DNA of 42,073 bases from DATJFQ01 sp035495555 (GCA_035495555.1 DATJFQ010000030.1:1-42073), one strand, 5' to 3'; counted from the stretch's first letter, positions 9,036 to 18,117 are shown. The notes: generated by a model from the letters alone, not told the origin. Numbers and translations are program-made.

Positions 9036-9980
9036 CTAGTCCGCCGCGCGTCCGGCGCGTATCCGGTCGAGAGCGACGGCGACGACGATGATGGCGCCCG
9101 TAACGATCTGCTGCACCCAGCTCGCCAGTCCCCGCTGAGACGATCCCACCTGGATGACCGTCATGATTGCGGCGCCGATGACCGTGCCGGCGATCGTTCC
9201 GCGTCCGCCATTCAGGCTGCCGCCGCCGATAATCACCGCGGCGATCACGTCCAGTTCGGAGCCGAGTCCGACAGTGGGATCGCCCACCGCGATTTTCGAG
9301 AACTCCAGGAGACCTGCAAGGCCCGCGAACGCCCCCGAGATGGCGTAGACGACGATGGTGGTACGGTCCATCGCGACGCCGCAGAGGCGGGCGGTCCGCG
9401 GATTCGAGCCGATTGCGAACACGTGCCGGCCGAACCGTGTGTAGCGGAGCACGCCGGCGACGAGCAGCGCGAGCAGGATGAGCAGCCACACGCCCCACGG
9501 CAGCGACAGGCCCCGGCGCGCACGCAGCAGATCGTTGAGCCACGTAAACGGAGCCTCGATGCGGTGTTCCTCGGCGAAGCCTTTTGCTGCCCCGCGTACG
9601 AGCAGCATCGTGCCGAGCGTCACGATGAACGGGACCACTCGAAGGCCTGTCACGAGCACGCCGTTCACCACGCCGCAGAGCCCGCCCGCCAGGACGCCGG
9701 CGGCCGCGGCCATGAGCGGCGCTGCACCCGCACGGAGACGCAGGGCGATCACGACGGTACTGAGCGCGATGATGGACCCGACCGACAGGTCGATGCCGCC
9801 GGCGATAATGACGACGGTCATGCCGACCGCCGACATGCACACGATCGCCGTCTGTCGCGCCATCAGGTCGAGGTTTGCCGGATCGAAAAACTGCGGGCCC
9901 ACGAGCAGTCCGAACACGAGCGCCACGCCGATCAATCCCAGCGCAGTGCCTGCGCGGTCGAGGACCGTGCGCGCGGTCAT
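9036..9980 (-). CDS. Sugar ABC transporter permease (RbsC/YjfF type)
   Basis: Inner-membrane permease of a ribose-type (CUT2) ABC importer, 314 aa with about eight to ten hydrophobic segments. The family signature GGIDLSVGSIIALS is present near residues 61-74, followed by GVVNGVLVTGLRVVPFIVTLGTM and the C-terminal GGGSLNGGRGTIAGTVIGA loop that contacts the ATPase. It starts in an ATGA overlap with the ATPase gene and sits between the transporter genes and L-fuconate dehydratase, so the likely substrate is L-fucose or a closely related deoxy-hexose. A single permease gene suggests a homodimer. Confidence 0.95.
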   Translation of the reverse strand: MTARTVLDRAGTALGLIGVALVFGLLVGPQFFDPANLDLMARQTAIVCMSAVGMTVVIIAGGIDLSVGSIIALSTVVIALRLRAGAAPLMAAAAGVLAGGLCGVVNGVLVTGLRVVPFIVTLGTMLLVRGAAKGFAEEHRIEAPFTWLNDLLRARRGLSLPWGVWLLILLALLVAGVLRYTRFGRHVFAIGSNPRTARLCGVAMDRTTIVVYAISGAFAGLAGLLEFSKIAVGDPTVGLGSELDVIAAVIIGGGSLNGGRGTIAGTVIGAAIMTVIQVGSSQRGLASWVQQIVTGAIIVVAVALDRIRAGRAAD

Positions 9981-11488
9981 GCGCGGTTTCCCCCGGTCAT
10001 TTCCAGCATCAGCTCGTGTGCGCTCTGCAATCGACCCTCCGCCGGCGTGCCCATGCGGCCGCGCCGCATCACCGCGATACGGTCACACACGCCGAGGAGC
10101 TCGGGGAGGTAGCTGCTGACCAGCAGGACGGCGCGGGCCGGCTGCGCCGTGTCCGCGACGAGCGTATCAATCAGACGGTAGATTTCGGCTTTGCTGCCGA
10201 TGTCAATGCCGCGCGTGGGCTCGTCCAGCACGAGCACGTCCGCGTCGTGATGCAGCAGACGCGCGAGCGCGATCTTCTGCTGGTTGCCGCCCGACAGTTC
10301 GCGCGCGGCCTGATCGGGATCCGAGCACGTGATGTCCAGCCGCTCGATCCACCCCACGGCCGTTTGCCGCTGGCGCCGTGGCGAGACGAACCCGCCGCGT
10401 CCGAACGGAGCGAGCCGCGTCAAGGTCAGGTTGTCGCTCACGCTCAGGCTGGCGGCGACCCCCTCCCCCTTGCGGTCCTCGCTGAGGAAGCCCATGCCGG
10501 CGCGCCAGCAGGCGCGCGGCGTACGAGGTCCTTCGACGACGCCGAGGCGGACGCGCCCCGCGCGAACGGGCTCGAGCGCGAACAACGTCCGGAGCAGCCT
10601 CGTGCGGCCCGAACCCATCAAACCGGCGATGCCGAACACCTCGCCTCGCCGGAGCTGGAACGTCGCAGCGCCGGGCTCGAGGCCGACCACATCGAGCAGC
10701 ACGTCGCCGGCGTGGCGCGGCGTCCGGGGGAACAGATCGCCGACGGGCCGGCCGACCATCATCGCGGCGATATCCTGCATGCGCGCGTCCCGCGCCGCGC
10801 CTCCGCCGGCATTGCAGCCGTCCCGCAGGACCTCGAAGCGGTCCGCGAGGGCCTGCACGTCCTCGAGGAAATGCGAGATGTAGACGATCGCGTGCCCTTG
10901 CGCCCGCAGCCGCCGCAGCAATTCGAACAGCCGCCCGGCATCAGCGGCGCCGAGAGAGCTCGTCGGTTCGTCGAGCACGAGCACGCGACAGCCCACGGCA
11001 AGCGCGCGCGCGATTTCGACGATCTGCTGCGCTGCGGGCGAGAGCGCCCGCGCGATCGCGTCGACGGGGATATCGTCGTGCCCGAGTTCCCCGAGCGCAC
11101 GGCGGGCGGCCTCGCGCATCCGCGGGCGGTCGACGATCCCGAAGCGCATCGGTTCCGCGCCGAGCAGGATGTTGTCCATCACGCTCAAATCGGGCGCAAG
11201 CGACAGCTCCTGATAAATCATCGCGACGCCGGCGCGGCGGGCGTCGATCGGACTGCGCGGCGCATAAGGCGCGCCGTCGAGCCGCATCGATCCCGCGTCG
11301 GCCTGCAGCGCTCCGGCGAGGATGCTCATGAGCGTGCTCTTGCCCGCGCCGTTCTCGCCGACGAGGGCGCAGATCTCCCCGCCGGCGACCGACAGGCTCA
11401 CGCCGTCGAGCGCCACCGTCGCGCCGAACGTCTTCCGCACGCGGCGCATCTCGAATCGCGGCCGCGCGCCCGTCAGTTCGTCAGCCAC
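9977..11488 (-). CDS. Sugar ABC transporter ATPase, tandem NBD (RbsA/MglA type)
   Basis: Energises the CUT2 importer; 503 aa with two fused nucleotide-binding domains. NBD1 has Walker A GENGAGKST, a degenerate signature LSPAAQQIVEIARAL and Walker B VLVLDEPTSSL. NBD2 has the degenerate P-loop GLMGSGRTRLL normal for this family, signature LSGGNQQKIALARLL and Walker B VLVLDEPTRGID. The start overlaps the binding-protein gene by 16 nt and the end overlaps the permease gene as ATGA. The GFLSEDRKGEG segment is a typical RbsA/XylG feature. Assignment to L-fucose rests on the neighbours, not on this sequence. Confidence 0.95.
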   Translation of the reverse strand: MADELTGARPRFEMRRVRKTFGATVALDGVSLSVAGGEICALVGENGAGKSTLMSILAGALQADAGSMRLDGAPYAPRSPIDARRAGVAMIYQELSLAPDLSVMDNILLGAEPMRFGIVDRPRMREAARRALGELGHDDIPVDAIARALSPAAQQIVEIARALAVGCRVLVLDEPTSSLGAADAGRLFELLRRLRAQGHAIVYISHFLEDVQALADRFEVLRDGCNAGGGAARDARMQDIAAMMVGRPVGDLFPRTPRHAGDVLLDVVGLEPGAATFQLRRGEVFGIAGLMGSGRTRLLRTLFALEPVRAGRVRLGVVEGPRTPRACWRAGMGFLSEDRKGEGVAASLSVSDNLTLTRLAPFGRGGFVSPRRQRQTAVGWIERLDITCSDPDQAARELSGGNQQKIALARLLHHDADVLVLDEPTRGIDIGSKAEIYRLIDTLVADTAQPARAVLLVSSYLPELLGVCDRIAVMRRGRMGTPAEGRLQSAHELMLEMTGGNRA

Positions 11489-12468
11489 TTGGTCAGATCC
11501 GGATGGATCAGCGCCTTCGTTTCCGGCTCATTCATGTTGTCGCGGGTGACGACGTGCACGCCGGTGTCGATGCGCGGTTCCACCGCTTGTCCCTTCAGGT
11601 GCGCCACCATCGTCTTGACGCCGAGGTAGCCCATGCGGACCGGGTCCTGTACGACGAGACCGTCGATGGCGCCCGACGACAGTCCATCGACGAGGCTGTC
11701 AGACGCATCGAAGCCGACGAACCGGACCTTTCCCGCCCAGCGGTTGTCCTGCAGGACGCGCAGCATCGCGAACGACGTCGACTCGTTCGGGCAGAAAATG
11801 CCGTCGATGCCGAGCGTGCCGTCCGGGCGCTTGTAGGTGCTGAGCAGGGATTCGGCTTTTTTGTAGGCGCCCTCTACGTCCGTGCCGCCATACTGGTTCG
11901 CGCTGACGACCTCGATGCCCGGGTGTGCCGCCATCGCTTTCAGGAACCCGGCCTCCCGCTTCGCCGTGCTGTCGCTGCCCTCCGAGTAGCGGAGCAGCAC
12001 GACCTTACCCTTGCCATGCAGCGTGTCCGCGAGCCGCTCGCCGCCGAGGGCGCCCCCCTTCTCATTGTCGGTCGCCACGAAGCTGACGTAGTCGTGCCCC
12101 TGCAGTCCCGAGTCGATGACGACGACAGGGATGTTGCGCTGGGCGGCTTCGCGCACCGGCTCCACCAGCGCGCGTTCGTCGAGCGGCGCGAGCACGATGC
12201 CCGAGACGCCGCGGCTGATGAAGTCCTGCACCTCCGAGATTTGCGAATCACGATCGTCTTCGCGGATCGGGCCTCGCCAGACGATCTGCACGCCCAGCTC
12301 CCGGGCGGCCTGATTGGCGCCGGCGTGAATGCTCCGCCAGTACACGTGCGAGGTGCCCTTCGGAATGACCGCGATCGTAACGGCATCTCGCGCGGCTGGC
12401 TGTTTCGATCCGCAGGCCGCCACGGCGAGCAGTGCCGCCCCGGTTGCCGCCAGGAGCGTCCGTTTCAT
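11473..12468 (-). CDS. Periplasmic sugar-binding lipoprotein (Peripla_BP_4, RbsB/YtfQ type)
   Basis: Binding component of the ABC importer, 331 aa. A lipoprotein signal peptide ends in LLAVAAC with lipidated Cys19. The mature domain begins VTIAVIPKGTSHVYW and shows the two-lobe pattern of type I sugar-binding proteins (GVSGIVLAPLDERAL, IPVVVIDSG, GIDGIFCPNESTSF, VRFVGFDASD). Start ATG 12468 is supported by a strong GGAGGAACGTGC Shine-Dalgarno and an ATGA overlap with the lactonase gene; the longer open frame upstream is only read-through. Placement between the lactonase and the ATPase ties transport to the catabolic genes, so L-fucose or a similar 6-deoxy sugar is the inferred ligand. Confidence 0.94.
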   Translation of the reverse strand: MKRTLLAATGAALLAVAACGSKQPAARDAVTIAVIPKGTSHVYWRSIHAGANQAARELGVQIVWRGPIREDDRDSQISEVQDFISRGVSGIVLAPLDERALVEPVREAAQRNIPVVVIDSGLQGHDYVSFVATDNEKGGALGGERLADTLHGKGKVVLLRYSEGSDSTAKREAGFLKAMAAHPGIEVVSANQYGGTDVEGAYKKAESLLSTYKRPDGTLGIDGIFCPNESTSFAMLRVLQDNRWAGKVRFVGFDASDSLVDGLSSGAIDGLVVQDPVRMGYLGVKTMVAHLKGQAVEPRIDTGVHVVTRDNMNEPETKALIHPDLTKWLTN

Positions 12469-13316
12469 GCACGTTCCTCCACACGCGACAAATTCCAGAA
12501 CCGCTGTGCGGTAACGCCCAGTACAGCATCGCGCTCGGCGGCGCTCAGGGTCGACACCGCGTCCACGACGACCTGCATGATGGCCTCGTACTCGCCCGCG
12601 ACGGTGCAGACGGGCCAATCGGAGCCGATCATCAGGCGGTCGGCGCCAAAGCAGTCGAGCGCGGCATCGATGTATGGCCGCAACGTCTCGGACGTCCAGC
12701 TCGCCCAATGCGCTTCCGTCACCAGGCCCGACAGCTTCGCACAGACATGCGGCAGGGCAGCAACGCGCCGCAGCTCGCGATACCACACGTTGAAGCCGTG
12801 GCCCCGGATGTCGGGTTTGCCGAGATGATCGAGCACCAAACGATGCCGGGGAAACGCGGCGGCGAAGGCTGCCGCGTCCGCCAGCTGCCTGGCGTACACG
12901 AGGATGTCGAACGCGAGGCCGCGGGCCTCGAGCGCGGCGATGCCGCGCCGGACATCCTCGCGCGCCAGGAATCCGTCGGGCTCCGCCTGCACGATATGCC
13001 GGATGCCGACGAGTTTGGGGTGCGCGAGGCGTTCGAGACGCGCCGGCACGTCCGCCGCGGTCAGGTCCACCCACCCCACGACGCCGAGGATGAACGGATG
13101 CGTATCCGCGAGCGAGAGCAGCCACCGGGTCTCGCGTTCCGTCTGACGCGCCTGGATCGCTATAGCTCCGTCGAACCCGGCCGCCAGCATGAGCCGCTGC
13201 GCCTCGGTCGGAAGAAAGTCGCGCCGCAGCGCGCCAAGGCTGTCGTCGATCCAGTCGTATTCGGCGGGATCGTAGCGCCAGAAGTGCTGGTGGGCGTCGA
13301 TGCGGAGCGCCGTCAC
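12465..13316 (-). CDS. L-fucono-1,5-lactonase-like amidohydrolase
   Basis: Amidohydrolase-2 family TIM barrel of 283 aa that would hydrolyse L-fuconolactone (or L-rhamnonolactone) to the acid. Seen in sequence: the metal motif DAHQHFWRYDPAEYDWIDD near the N-terminus, GIRHIVQAEPDGFL, VLDHLGKPDIRGHG, and the catalytic Asp region LMIGSDWPVCTVAGEY, all typical of COG3618 sugar lactonases. A GTG start at 13316 is chosen because it makes a GTGA overlap with the lutC stop, a length normal for the family, and leads directly into LRIDAHQHFW; the upstream open frame has no homology. It ends as ATGA with the binding-protein start. Confidence 0.92.
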   Translation of the reverse strand: MTALRIDAHQHFWRYDPAEYDWIDDSLGALRRDFLPTEAQRLMLAAGFDGAIAIQARQTERETRWLLSLADTHPFILGVVGWVDLTAADVPARLERLAHPKLVGIRHIVQAEPDGFLAREDVRRGIAALEARGLAFDILVYARQLADAAAFAAAFPRHRLVLDHLGKPDIRGHGFNVWYRELRRVAALPHVCAKLSGLVTEAHWASWTSETLRPYIDAALDCFGADRLMIGSDWPVCTVAGEYEAIMQVVVDAVSTLSAAERDAVLGVTAQRFWNLSRVEERA

Positions 13317-13930
13317 GGTCCCACCACCACGACGAGGCGCCCCGGCCCGTGGACGCCGATCGTCAGCGACAGTTCGATGTCGGCCGTCCGGCTGGGACCC
13401 GTGATAAAGGTGCAGCACGCCGACTGCGCCATCCGATCCGCGGCGTGCGAAAACACCTCGGCGGCGGTGGACACGATGTCGTCGCGCCGCACGATGGCCA
13501 CGTGGACGGGCGGCAGCAGCGACGTGCTCCGCGGTGCGCCAGGGCCTGAGAGGAGCACGAGCGAGCCGGTGTCCGCGATGGCTGCGTCGCAGCCGGTGAG
13601 GCCGACGTCGGCGCTCGCCTGGTCGGCGTACGCCGCATCCCACGGAATGCCGTCGGAAACCACCGTGGCAGTCCCGTAGGGCAAACGCGCCGCGGCCCAC
13701 GACACCGTGCGGTGGCCGCTCACGTGCGCCTGGACGCGCGCGCGGACGTCGCCGTCCGACGCTTCGACGAACACTTCCACGCCGAGCGCGCGCAGCTCCC
13801 GGACGAACCGGGCGAGGACGTCGTGCCGGTCCCTCTCGTCAGGCGGCGCAGCGCCGACGGGAACGCCGGGGACCCGGCCCGCCGCTGCCGCGCGGTCGAC
13901 ACGGGCGAGAATGGCGTCACGCGCGGTCAT
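13313..13930 (-). CDS. lutC: LutC/YkgG-type lactate utilization protein
   Basis: LUD-domain subunit of the LutABC L-lactate oxidation complex, 205 aa. The domain shows GLTGCDAAIADTGSLVLLSG and LLPPVHVAIVRRDDIV, and ends ITGPSRTADIELSLTIGVHGP, as in the YkgG family. Start ATG 13930 has GGAGG 7 nt upstream and overlaps the lutB stop by 14 nt; it ends in GTGA with the lactonase start. In the array it would handle the L-lactate produced by the diketo-fuconate hydrolase. The function of LutC within the complex is known for the family only in outline. Confidence 0.92.
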   Translation of the reverse strand: MTARDAILARVDRAAAAGRVPGVPVGAAPPDERDRHDVLARFVRELRALGVEVFVEASDGDVRARVQAHVSGHRTVSWAAARLPYGTATVVSDGIPWDAAYADQASADVGLTGCDAAIADTGSLVLLSGPGAPRSTSLLPPVHVAIVRRDDIVSTAAEVFSHAADRMAQSACCTFITGPSRTADIELSLTIGVHGPGRLVVVVGP

Positions 13931-15344
13931 GCCGCGCCTCCGTTCGTGACCGCCACTGCCGCTCGAAGCTGCGCCGGGCCGGCGCCCGCAAATCCCGGCA
14001 CGTCGTCCAGGCGCCAAGCGGACCGGGCGCGCGATGAATCCAGCCGTTGCGGGCGCGTTGCCGCAGCACGGCTCCGCCGAGCCGGGCCACGATGCGGTAC
14101 ATGGGCGGTCGCGCCGCGGTCCACGCGAAGGCGCGCATGCCGAACCGCAGCCACGCCGGCTGCGGCGTGCACGATACCGCCTCCTGCCGCATGGCGATGA
14201 GCATCCGTGGAATGTCGAGCCGCACGGGGCAGATGTCGCGGCACGCGCCGCACAGGGAGCTGGCGTCGGGCAGCGCGGCCCAGTTGCCGATTCCGCGCAG
14301 CCCCGGCGTCACGACAGCGCCCACAGGACCGGGGTACGTGTCGCCATACGCATGTCCGCCGATATTCCGGTACACGGGGCAGACGTTCAGGCAGGCGCCG
14401 CATCGAATGCAGCCGAGGATCTCGGCCGACTCACCGGCCAGCAGCCGCGTCCTTCCGTTGTCGAGCAGCACGACGTGCATTGATTCCGGGCCGCATGCGT
14501 CGCCCGCGCGGCGAGGGCCACGGACGAGCGTCGTATAGGCGGTCAGCTGCTGGCCGGTCGCCGATCGCGCCAGCACCTTCAGCACGGCATCCAGATCTGC
14601 CATGGTTGCGACGAGCTTTTCGATCCCCATCAGGACCACGTGCACGCGGGGAAGTGTCGTCACCATGCGCCCGTTGCCTTCGTTGGTCACGAGGCAGATC
14701 GTTCCTGTCGCGGCTACGCCGATGTTTGCGCCGGTGATCCCCATGTCCGCCCGCAGAAATTCCGCGCGCAGTTTCGCCCGTGCGTACCCCGCAAGCACCT
14801 GCGGGTCGTCGCTGTAGGGCACCCCGAGCTGTTCCTGTAAGAGCCGTCCGACCTGTTCCCGCGTCATGTGCACGATCGGAAGGATGATGTGCGATGGACG
14901 GCTCGCCGCGAGCTGCGTCACGTACTCGCCGAGATCCGTCTCGACGACCGCCAGTCCCGCGCGCTCGAGCGCGGCGTTCAGGTGCGTCTCCTCGGAGACC
15001 ATCGACTTGCTCTTCGCAATCCGTCGGACGCGAGCCTCAGCAGCGATGCGAACGATAATCCGGTTCGCGTCGTCTGCCGTGTCCGCCCAGTGCACCCGGC
15101 ATCCGTTCTCGGTGAGCCGGCTCTCGAACTCCCGCAGAAGGGCGCCGAGGTTGCGCAGTGCGGTCATGCGCGCGCGCCGCGCAACGTCGCGGACGTAGTC
15201 GGAATGTTCGAGGGAATCGAGCGCAGTGGATCGACGCGACCGGAGCTGCGCGGTCGCGCGGTCGAGGGCTTCGTGCAGCGTGCGGTCGGACAACGCGGCG
15301 CGAGCGCGCCCGTGAAACGTCAGCGGCATTGCGACGCCGCTCAT
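13917..15344 (-). CDS. lutB: LutB-type iron-sulfur lactate oxidation protein
   Basis: Central Fe-S subunit of LutABC, 475 aa. The N-terminal LUD domain contains RIAKSKSMVSEE and GITGANIGVAATGTICLVTNEGN (split here for length: the conserved run is near residues 206-228). The C-terminal ferredoxin part carries two cluster motifs, CIRCGACLNVCPVY and CGACRDICPV. The tail after about residue 400 is Arg-rich. The ATG start at 15344 overlaps the lutA stop (ATGA). Together with LutA and LutC it oxidises L-lactate to pyruvate, passing electrons to the respiratory chain; the neighbours make the deoxy-sugar pathway the obvious lactate source. Confidence 0.94.
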   Translation of the reverse strand: MSGVAMPLTFHGRARAALSDRTLHEALDRATAQLRSRRSTALDSLEHSDYVRDVARRARMTALRNLGALLREFESRLTENGCRVHWADTADDANRIIVRIAAEARVRRIAKSKSMVSEETHLNAALERAGLAVVETDLGEYVTQLAASRPSHIILPIVHMTREQVGRLLQEQLGVPYSDDPQVLAGYARAKLRAEFLRADMGITGANIGVAATGTICLVTNEGNGRMVTTLPRVHVVLMGIEKLVATMADLDAVLKVLARSATGQQLTAYTTLVRGPRRAGDACGPESMHVVLLDNGRTRLLAGESAEILGCIRCGACLNVCPVYRNIGGHAYGDTYPGPVGAVVTPGLRGIGNWAALPDASSLCGACRDICPVRLDIPRMLIAMRQEAVSCTPQPAWLRFGMRAFAWTAARPPMYRIVARLGGAVLRQRARNGWIHRAPGPLGAWTTCRDLRAPARRSFERQWRSRTEARHDRA

Positions 15345-16078
15345 CCCAGCGCCTCATCGAGAAAGCAGGCGAGATGCTGCACGCGCACAGACAATGCCCG
15401 CCGTCGTGCGCCCCCTTCCAGGTGCAGGACGCAGCCGAGATCGCAGCTAACCAGCCGCTCAGCGCCGGACGCCGCCACGGCCGACAGCTTTCGATCGAGC
15501 ATCCGTCCGGAGATCTCCGCGTTTTTGATCGAAAACAGCCCGCCAAACCCGCAACATTCCTCCTGATCCTCCAAGGGTACGACCGTGGTGCCGCGCGTCG
15601 ATGACAGCAGCGACGGCGTGTTTGTGACGCCGAGGCCGCGGAGCAGGTGGCACGAGCTGTGGTACGCGACGCGCGCGTCCAGTGCGCCGCACGTCGCGCG
15701 TCCCGGCGGCTGCTGCAGCAGGAACTGGCTGAATTCGACCGTGCGCTCGGCAACTGCACGAGCGCGGTCGCGACGGTCGGGATCGCCCTCGAAAAGCCAC
15801 GGGTACTGGTGGACGATCATGTCGGCGCAGGAACCTGACGGCACGACGATCGGCCCCGTCGTATCCGCGAGGACTGCCAAGGTATGTCGGGCCACCGCGC
15901 GCGCCTCATCGGCGAAGCCGGCATTATGCGCAGGCTGCCCGCAGCACGTCAGCCCGCGTGGAACCTCCACATGGAATCCCATCCGCGCCAGCACGCGCGC
16001 CGACGCGAACCCGACCTCTGGATCAAGGTCGTTGACAAGGCACGTCGGCACGAGCTGGACAATGGATGACGTGGGCAT
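15341..16078 (-). CDS. lutA: LutA-type (CCG-domain) lactate oxidation subunit
   Basis: CCG-domain Fe-S protein of the LutABC complex, 245 aa. Two cysteine-rich CCG motifs are visible: GLTCCGQPAHNAG (about residues 42-54) and EECCGFGGLFS (about 178-188), with additional Cys in PSGSCADM, YHSSCHLL and LVSCDLGCVLH as in heterodisulfide reductase B-like proteins. It begins 33 nt after the mutarotase gene with no strong Shine-Dalgarno, and ends as ATGA with lutB. Gene order lutA-lutB-lutC is the canonical one. Confidence 0.94.
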   Translation of the reverse strand: MPTSSIVQLVPTCLVNDLDPEVGFASARVLARMGFHVEVPRGLTCCGQPAHNAGFADEARAVARHTLAVLADTTGPIVVPSGSCADMIVHQYPWLFEGDPDRRDRARAVAERTVEFSQFLLQQPPGRATCGALDARVAYHSSCHLLRGLGVTNTPSLLSSTRGTTVVPLEDQEECCGFGGLFSIKNAEISGRMLDRKLSAVAASGAERLVSCDLGCVLHLEGGARRRALSVRVQHLACFLDEALG

Positions 16079-16111
16079 GACAGCGCGATCCGCCGGACGA
16101 TTCCGGCCTCG

Positions 16112-16486
16112 TCAACCCCTCCGGGACTCCGCCCTCACGGCGGTCTCCTCGTCGACCTTTAGTCTGAAGATCGGACGCATCTCGGCCCACCAGTCACCGT
16201 CGGGCCCGCCCGCCACCCGCGCCTGCATCGACTTCATCAGCGACTCCCACTCGGCAACCCGCGGATGTGAGGCGACGTGCAACGCAAACGCGCGGCGGAA
16301 ATCGGGAGCGTCCGTTTCGACGATCATCACGAGGCGCCGATCGAGCAGATAGATTTCCATCTGCCGGATGCCCGCGCGGCGCAGACTCTCCAGCACCTCG
16401 GGCCACACACGCCGATGATGAGCGGTGTAGGCGGCGATGGTCGCCGGATCGTCCCGCAGATCGATGGTGAGCACGGTGCGGGTCAT
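16112..16486 (-). CDS. L-fucose/L-rhamnose mutarotase family protein
   Basis: Small dimeric RhaM/RhaU-type (DUF718, COG3254) mutarotase of 124 aa that interconverts alpha and beta anomers of a 6-deoxy-hexose. Diagnostic features are YTAHHRRVWPEVLESLRRAGI, the strand QMEIYLLDRRLVMIVE, and WESLMKSMQ with the Trp-rich end GDWWAEMRPIFRL. The ATG start at 16486 overlaps the FAH-gene stop (ATGA). Members act on L-rhamnose or L-fucose; the neighbouring L-fuconate dehydratase favours L-fucose here. Confidence 0.9.
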   Translation of the reverse strand: MTRTVLTIDLRDDPATIAAYTAHHRRVWPEVLESLRRAGIRQMEIYLLDRRLVMIVETDAPDFRRAFALHVASHPRVAEWESLMKSMQARVAGGPDGDWWAEMRPIFRLKVDEETAVRAESRRG

Positions 16487-17337
16487 GGATGCGCCATCAC
16501 TCTCTGTCGCGCGCGGCCAAGCCGATCGATCCCCAGCTCCACGTCGTCGCCGGGCTCGAGATACACCGGCTGCGGCCGCATCCCCAGCGCGACACCGGCG
16601 GGCGTGCCCGTACTGATCACGTCGCCGGGCAGCAACGTCATGAACTCGCTGATGTAGCTCACCAGCGTGGCGACGTCGAAAATCATGTTTGCGGTCGTGC
16701 TCTGCTGCCGGACGACCCCGTTGACCGTCAGCCACATCCCGAGTGCCTGCGGATCGGGAATCTCGTCGCAGGTCGCCAGAAATGGTCCGAGCGGTGCGAA
16801 CGTGTCGGCGCTCTTCCCCTTCACCCACTGTCCACCGCGCTCCAGTTGAAAGCTCCGCTCGGAGTAATCGTTGTGGAGCGCGTACCCGGCGATGTACGCC
16901 GGGGCGGCGTCGCGCTCCACGGAGGCGGCGCGCCGTCCGATGACGACGGCGAGTTCGACCTCCCAGTCCAGTTTCGAGGCGCCGCGCGGGATGACCACCG
17001 GATCATTCGGACCGGCGAGTGCGGTCGTGGATTTGAAGAACAGCACTGGCTGCTCGGGAATGGCCATCCCGCTCTCTGCGGCGTGGTCGCGGAAGTTCAG
17101 ACCGACGCAGACGATCTTGCTTGGGCGCGCGATCGGGGGACCCAGACGCGCGCCCTCCGGGACGCTCGGCAGGTGCGCGCGTTCGTCGTCGAGCCATCCG
17201 GCGAGCGCCTCGAGCCCGTCCTCAGCGAAGAACGCTTCGTCGAAATCGCGGCCGAATGCCGACACATCCCAATAGGCGCCGTCAGCGAAGACAGCCGGCT
17301 GTTCGCGTCCCGGCGGTCCGACCCGCGCGAGTTTCAT
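16483..17337 (-). CDS. 2,4-diketo-3-deoxy-L-fuconate hydrolase-like FAH family enzyme
   Basis: Fumarylacetoacetate-hydrolase-fold enzyme, 284 aa, expected to split 2,4-diketo-3-deoxy-L-fuconate (or rhamnonate) into pyruvate and L-lactate. Motifs: KIVCVGLNFRDHAAESG, PVLFFKSTTALAGPND, LDWEVELAVVIGR (metal-binding Glu residues), YALHNDYSERSFQ, GQWVKGKSADTFAPLGP and LLPGDVISTGTPAGVALG. The start ATG 17337 makes an ATGA overlap with the SDR gene, and the sequence immediately reads MKLARVGPPG as in family members. Fused directly downstream of the 2-keto-3-deoxy-acid dehydrogenase and followed by lut genes, it fits the last carbon-splitting step. Confidence 0.9.
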   Translation of the reverse strand: MKLARVGPPGREQPAVFADGAYWDVSAFGRDFDEAFFAEDGLEALAGWLDDERAHLPSVPEGARLGPPIARPSKIVCVGLNFRDHAAESGMAIPEQPVLFFKSTTALAGPNDPVVIPRGASKLDWEVELAVVIGRRAASVERDAAPAYIAGYALHNDYSERSFQLERGGQWVKGKSADTFAPLGPFLATCDEIPDPQALGMWLTVNGVVRQQSTTANMIFDVATLVSYISEFMTLLPGDVISTGTPAGVALGMRPQPVYLEPGDDVELGIDRLGRARQRVMAHP

Positions 17338-18104
17338 GCGACGAGCACTCCGCCATCGATCGGGTACGCCTGGCCGGTCACGAAGCTCGCTTCGTCGGAG
17401 CACAGATACAGCGCGAGGTGCGCGACTTCCTCGGGCCTGCCCATGCGGCCGATGGGCTGGTATTCCGACAGCCGGCGAAGCACCTCCGCTTCGCGTCCCG
17501 GATAATTGGTCGCCACGAAGCCGTCCACAAACGGCGTGTGGATGCGGGCCGGGCAGATGCAGTTGCAGCGGATCCCGCGCTTCACGTAATCGATCGCAAT
17601 CGACATCGTCATCGTGAGGACGGCGCCCTTGCTCATCGAGTAGGCGAACCGATCCGGCACTCCGACGAGCGACGCGATCGACGCCATGTTCAGGATGACC
17701 CCGCCGCGTTCGCGGAGCATGATCGGCACCGCCGCGCGGGCGCACAGGTAGACACCGGCCACGTTGACGCGATAGATCCGTTCCAGGTCCTCCGGCGTCG
17801 TCTGCTCGATCGTGCCGACGTGGGCGATGCCGGCGTTATTGACGAGGATGTCGATGCGACCTTCCGATGCGTCGAGTTGGGAGAACAGGGCGTCAACGGC
17901 CGCGCGGTCGGCGACGTCGGTGCGGTATGCGGTCGCGGTGTGCCCGCCGGCGCGGATTGCCGCCGCGATCGCCTGCGCGGCCTCGCCGTCCCGGTCCACG
18001 GCCGCGACGCGCGCTCCGCGCTGGGCGAACAGTGTGGCGATAGCGGCCCCGATGCCCGACCCGGCCCCGGTGACGACGGCGATTTTTCCGTGAAGATCGA
18101 ACAT
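17334..18104 (-). CDS. 2-keto-3-deoxy-L-fuconate dehydrogenase-like SDR
   Basis: Short-chain dehydrogenase, 256 aa, expected to oxidise 2-keto-3-deoxy-L-fuconate at C4 with NAD. Seen: the cofactor motif VTGAGSGIGAA, NNAG, catalytic Ser in MASIASLVG, YSMSK active site, and CNCICPARIHTPFVDGFV, a segment characteristic of this branch of SDRs. The ATG at 18104 (MFDLHGK) is taken as start. The longest frame begins at a TTG inside the promoter -35 and would translate the operator, so it is rejected. This is the first gene of the 16-gene array, following promoter and operator O1/O2, and has only a weak Shine-Dalgarno. Confidence 0.9.
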   Translation of the reverse strand: MFDLHGKIAVVTGAGSGIGAAIATLFAQRGARVAAVDRDGEAAQAIAAAIRAGGHTATAYRTDVADRAAVDALFSQLDASEGRIDILVNNAGIAHVGTIEQTTPEDLERIYRVNVAGVYLCARAAVPIMLRERGGVILNMASIASLVGVPDRFAYSMSKGAVLTMTMSIAIDYVKRGIRCNCICPARIHTPFVDGFVATNYPGREAEVLRRLSEYQPIGRMGRPEEVAHLALYLCSDEASFVTGQAYPIDGGVLVA

Positions 18105-18117
18105 GCCGGCCGGCCGG

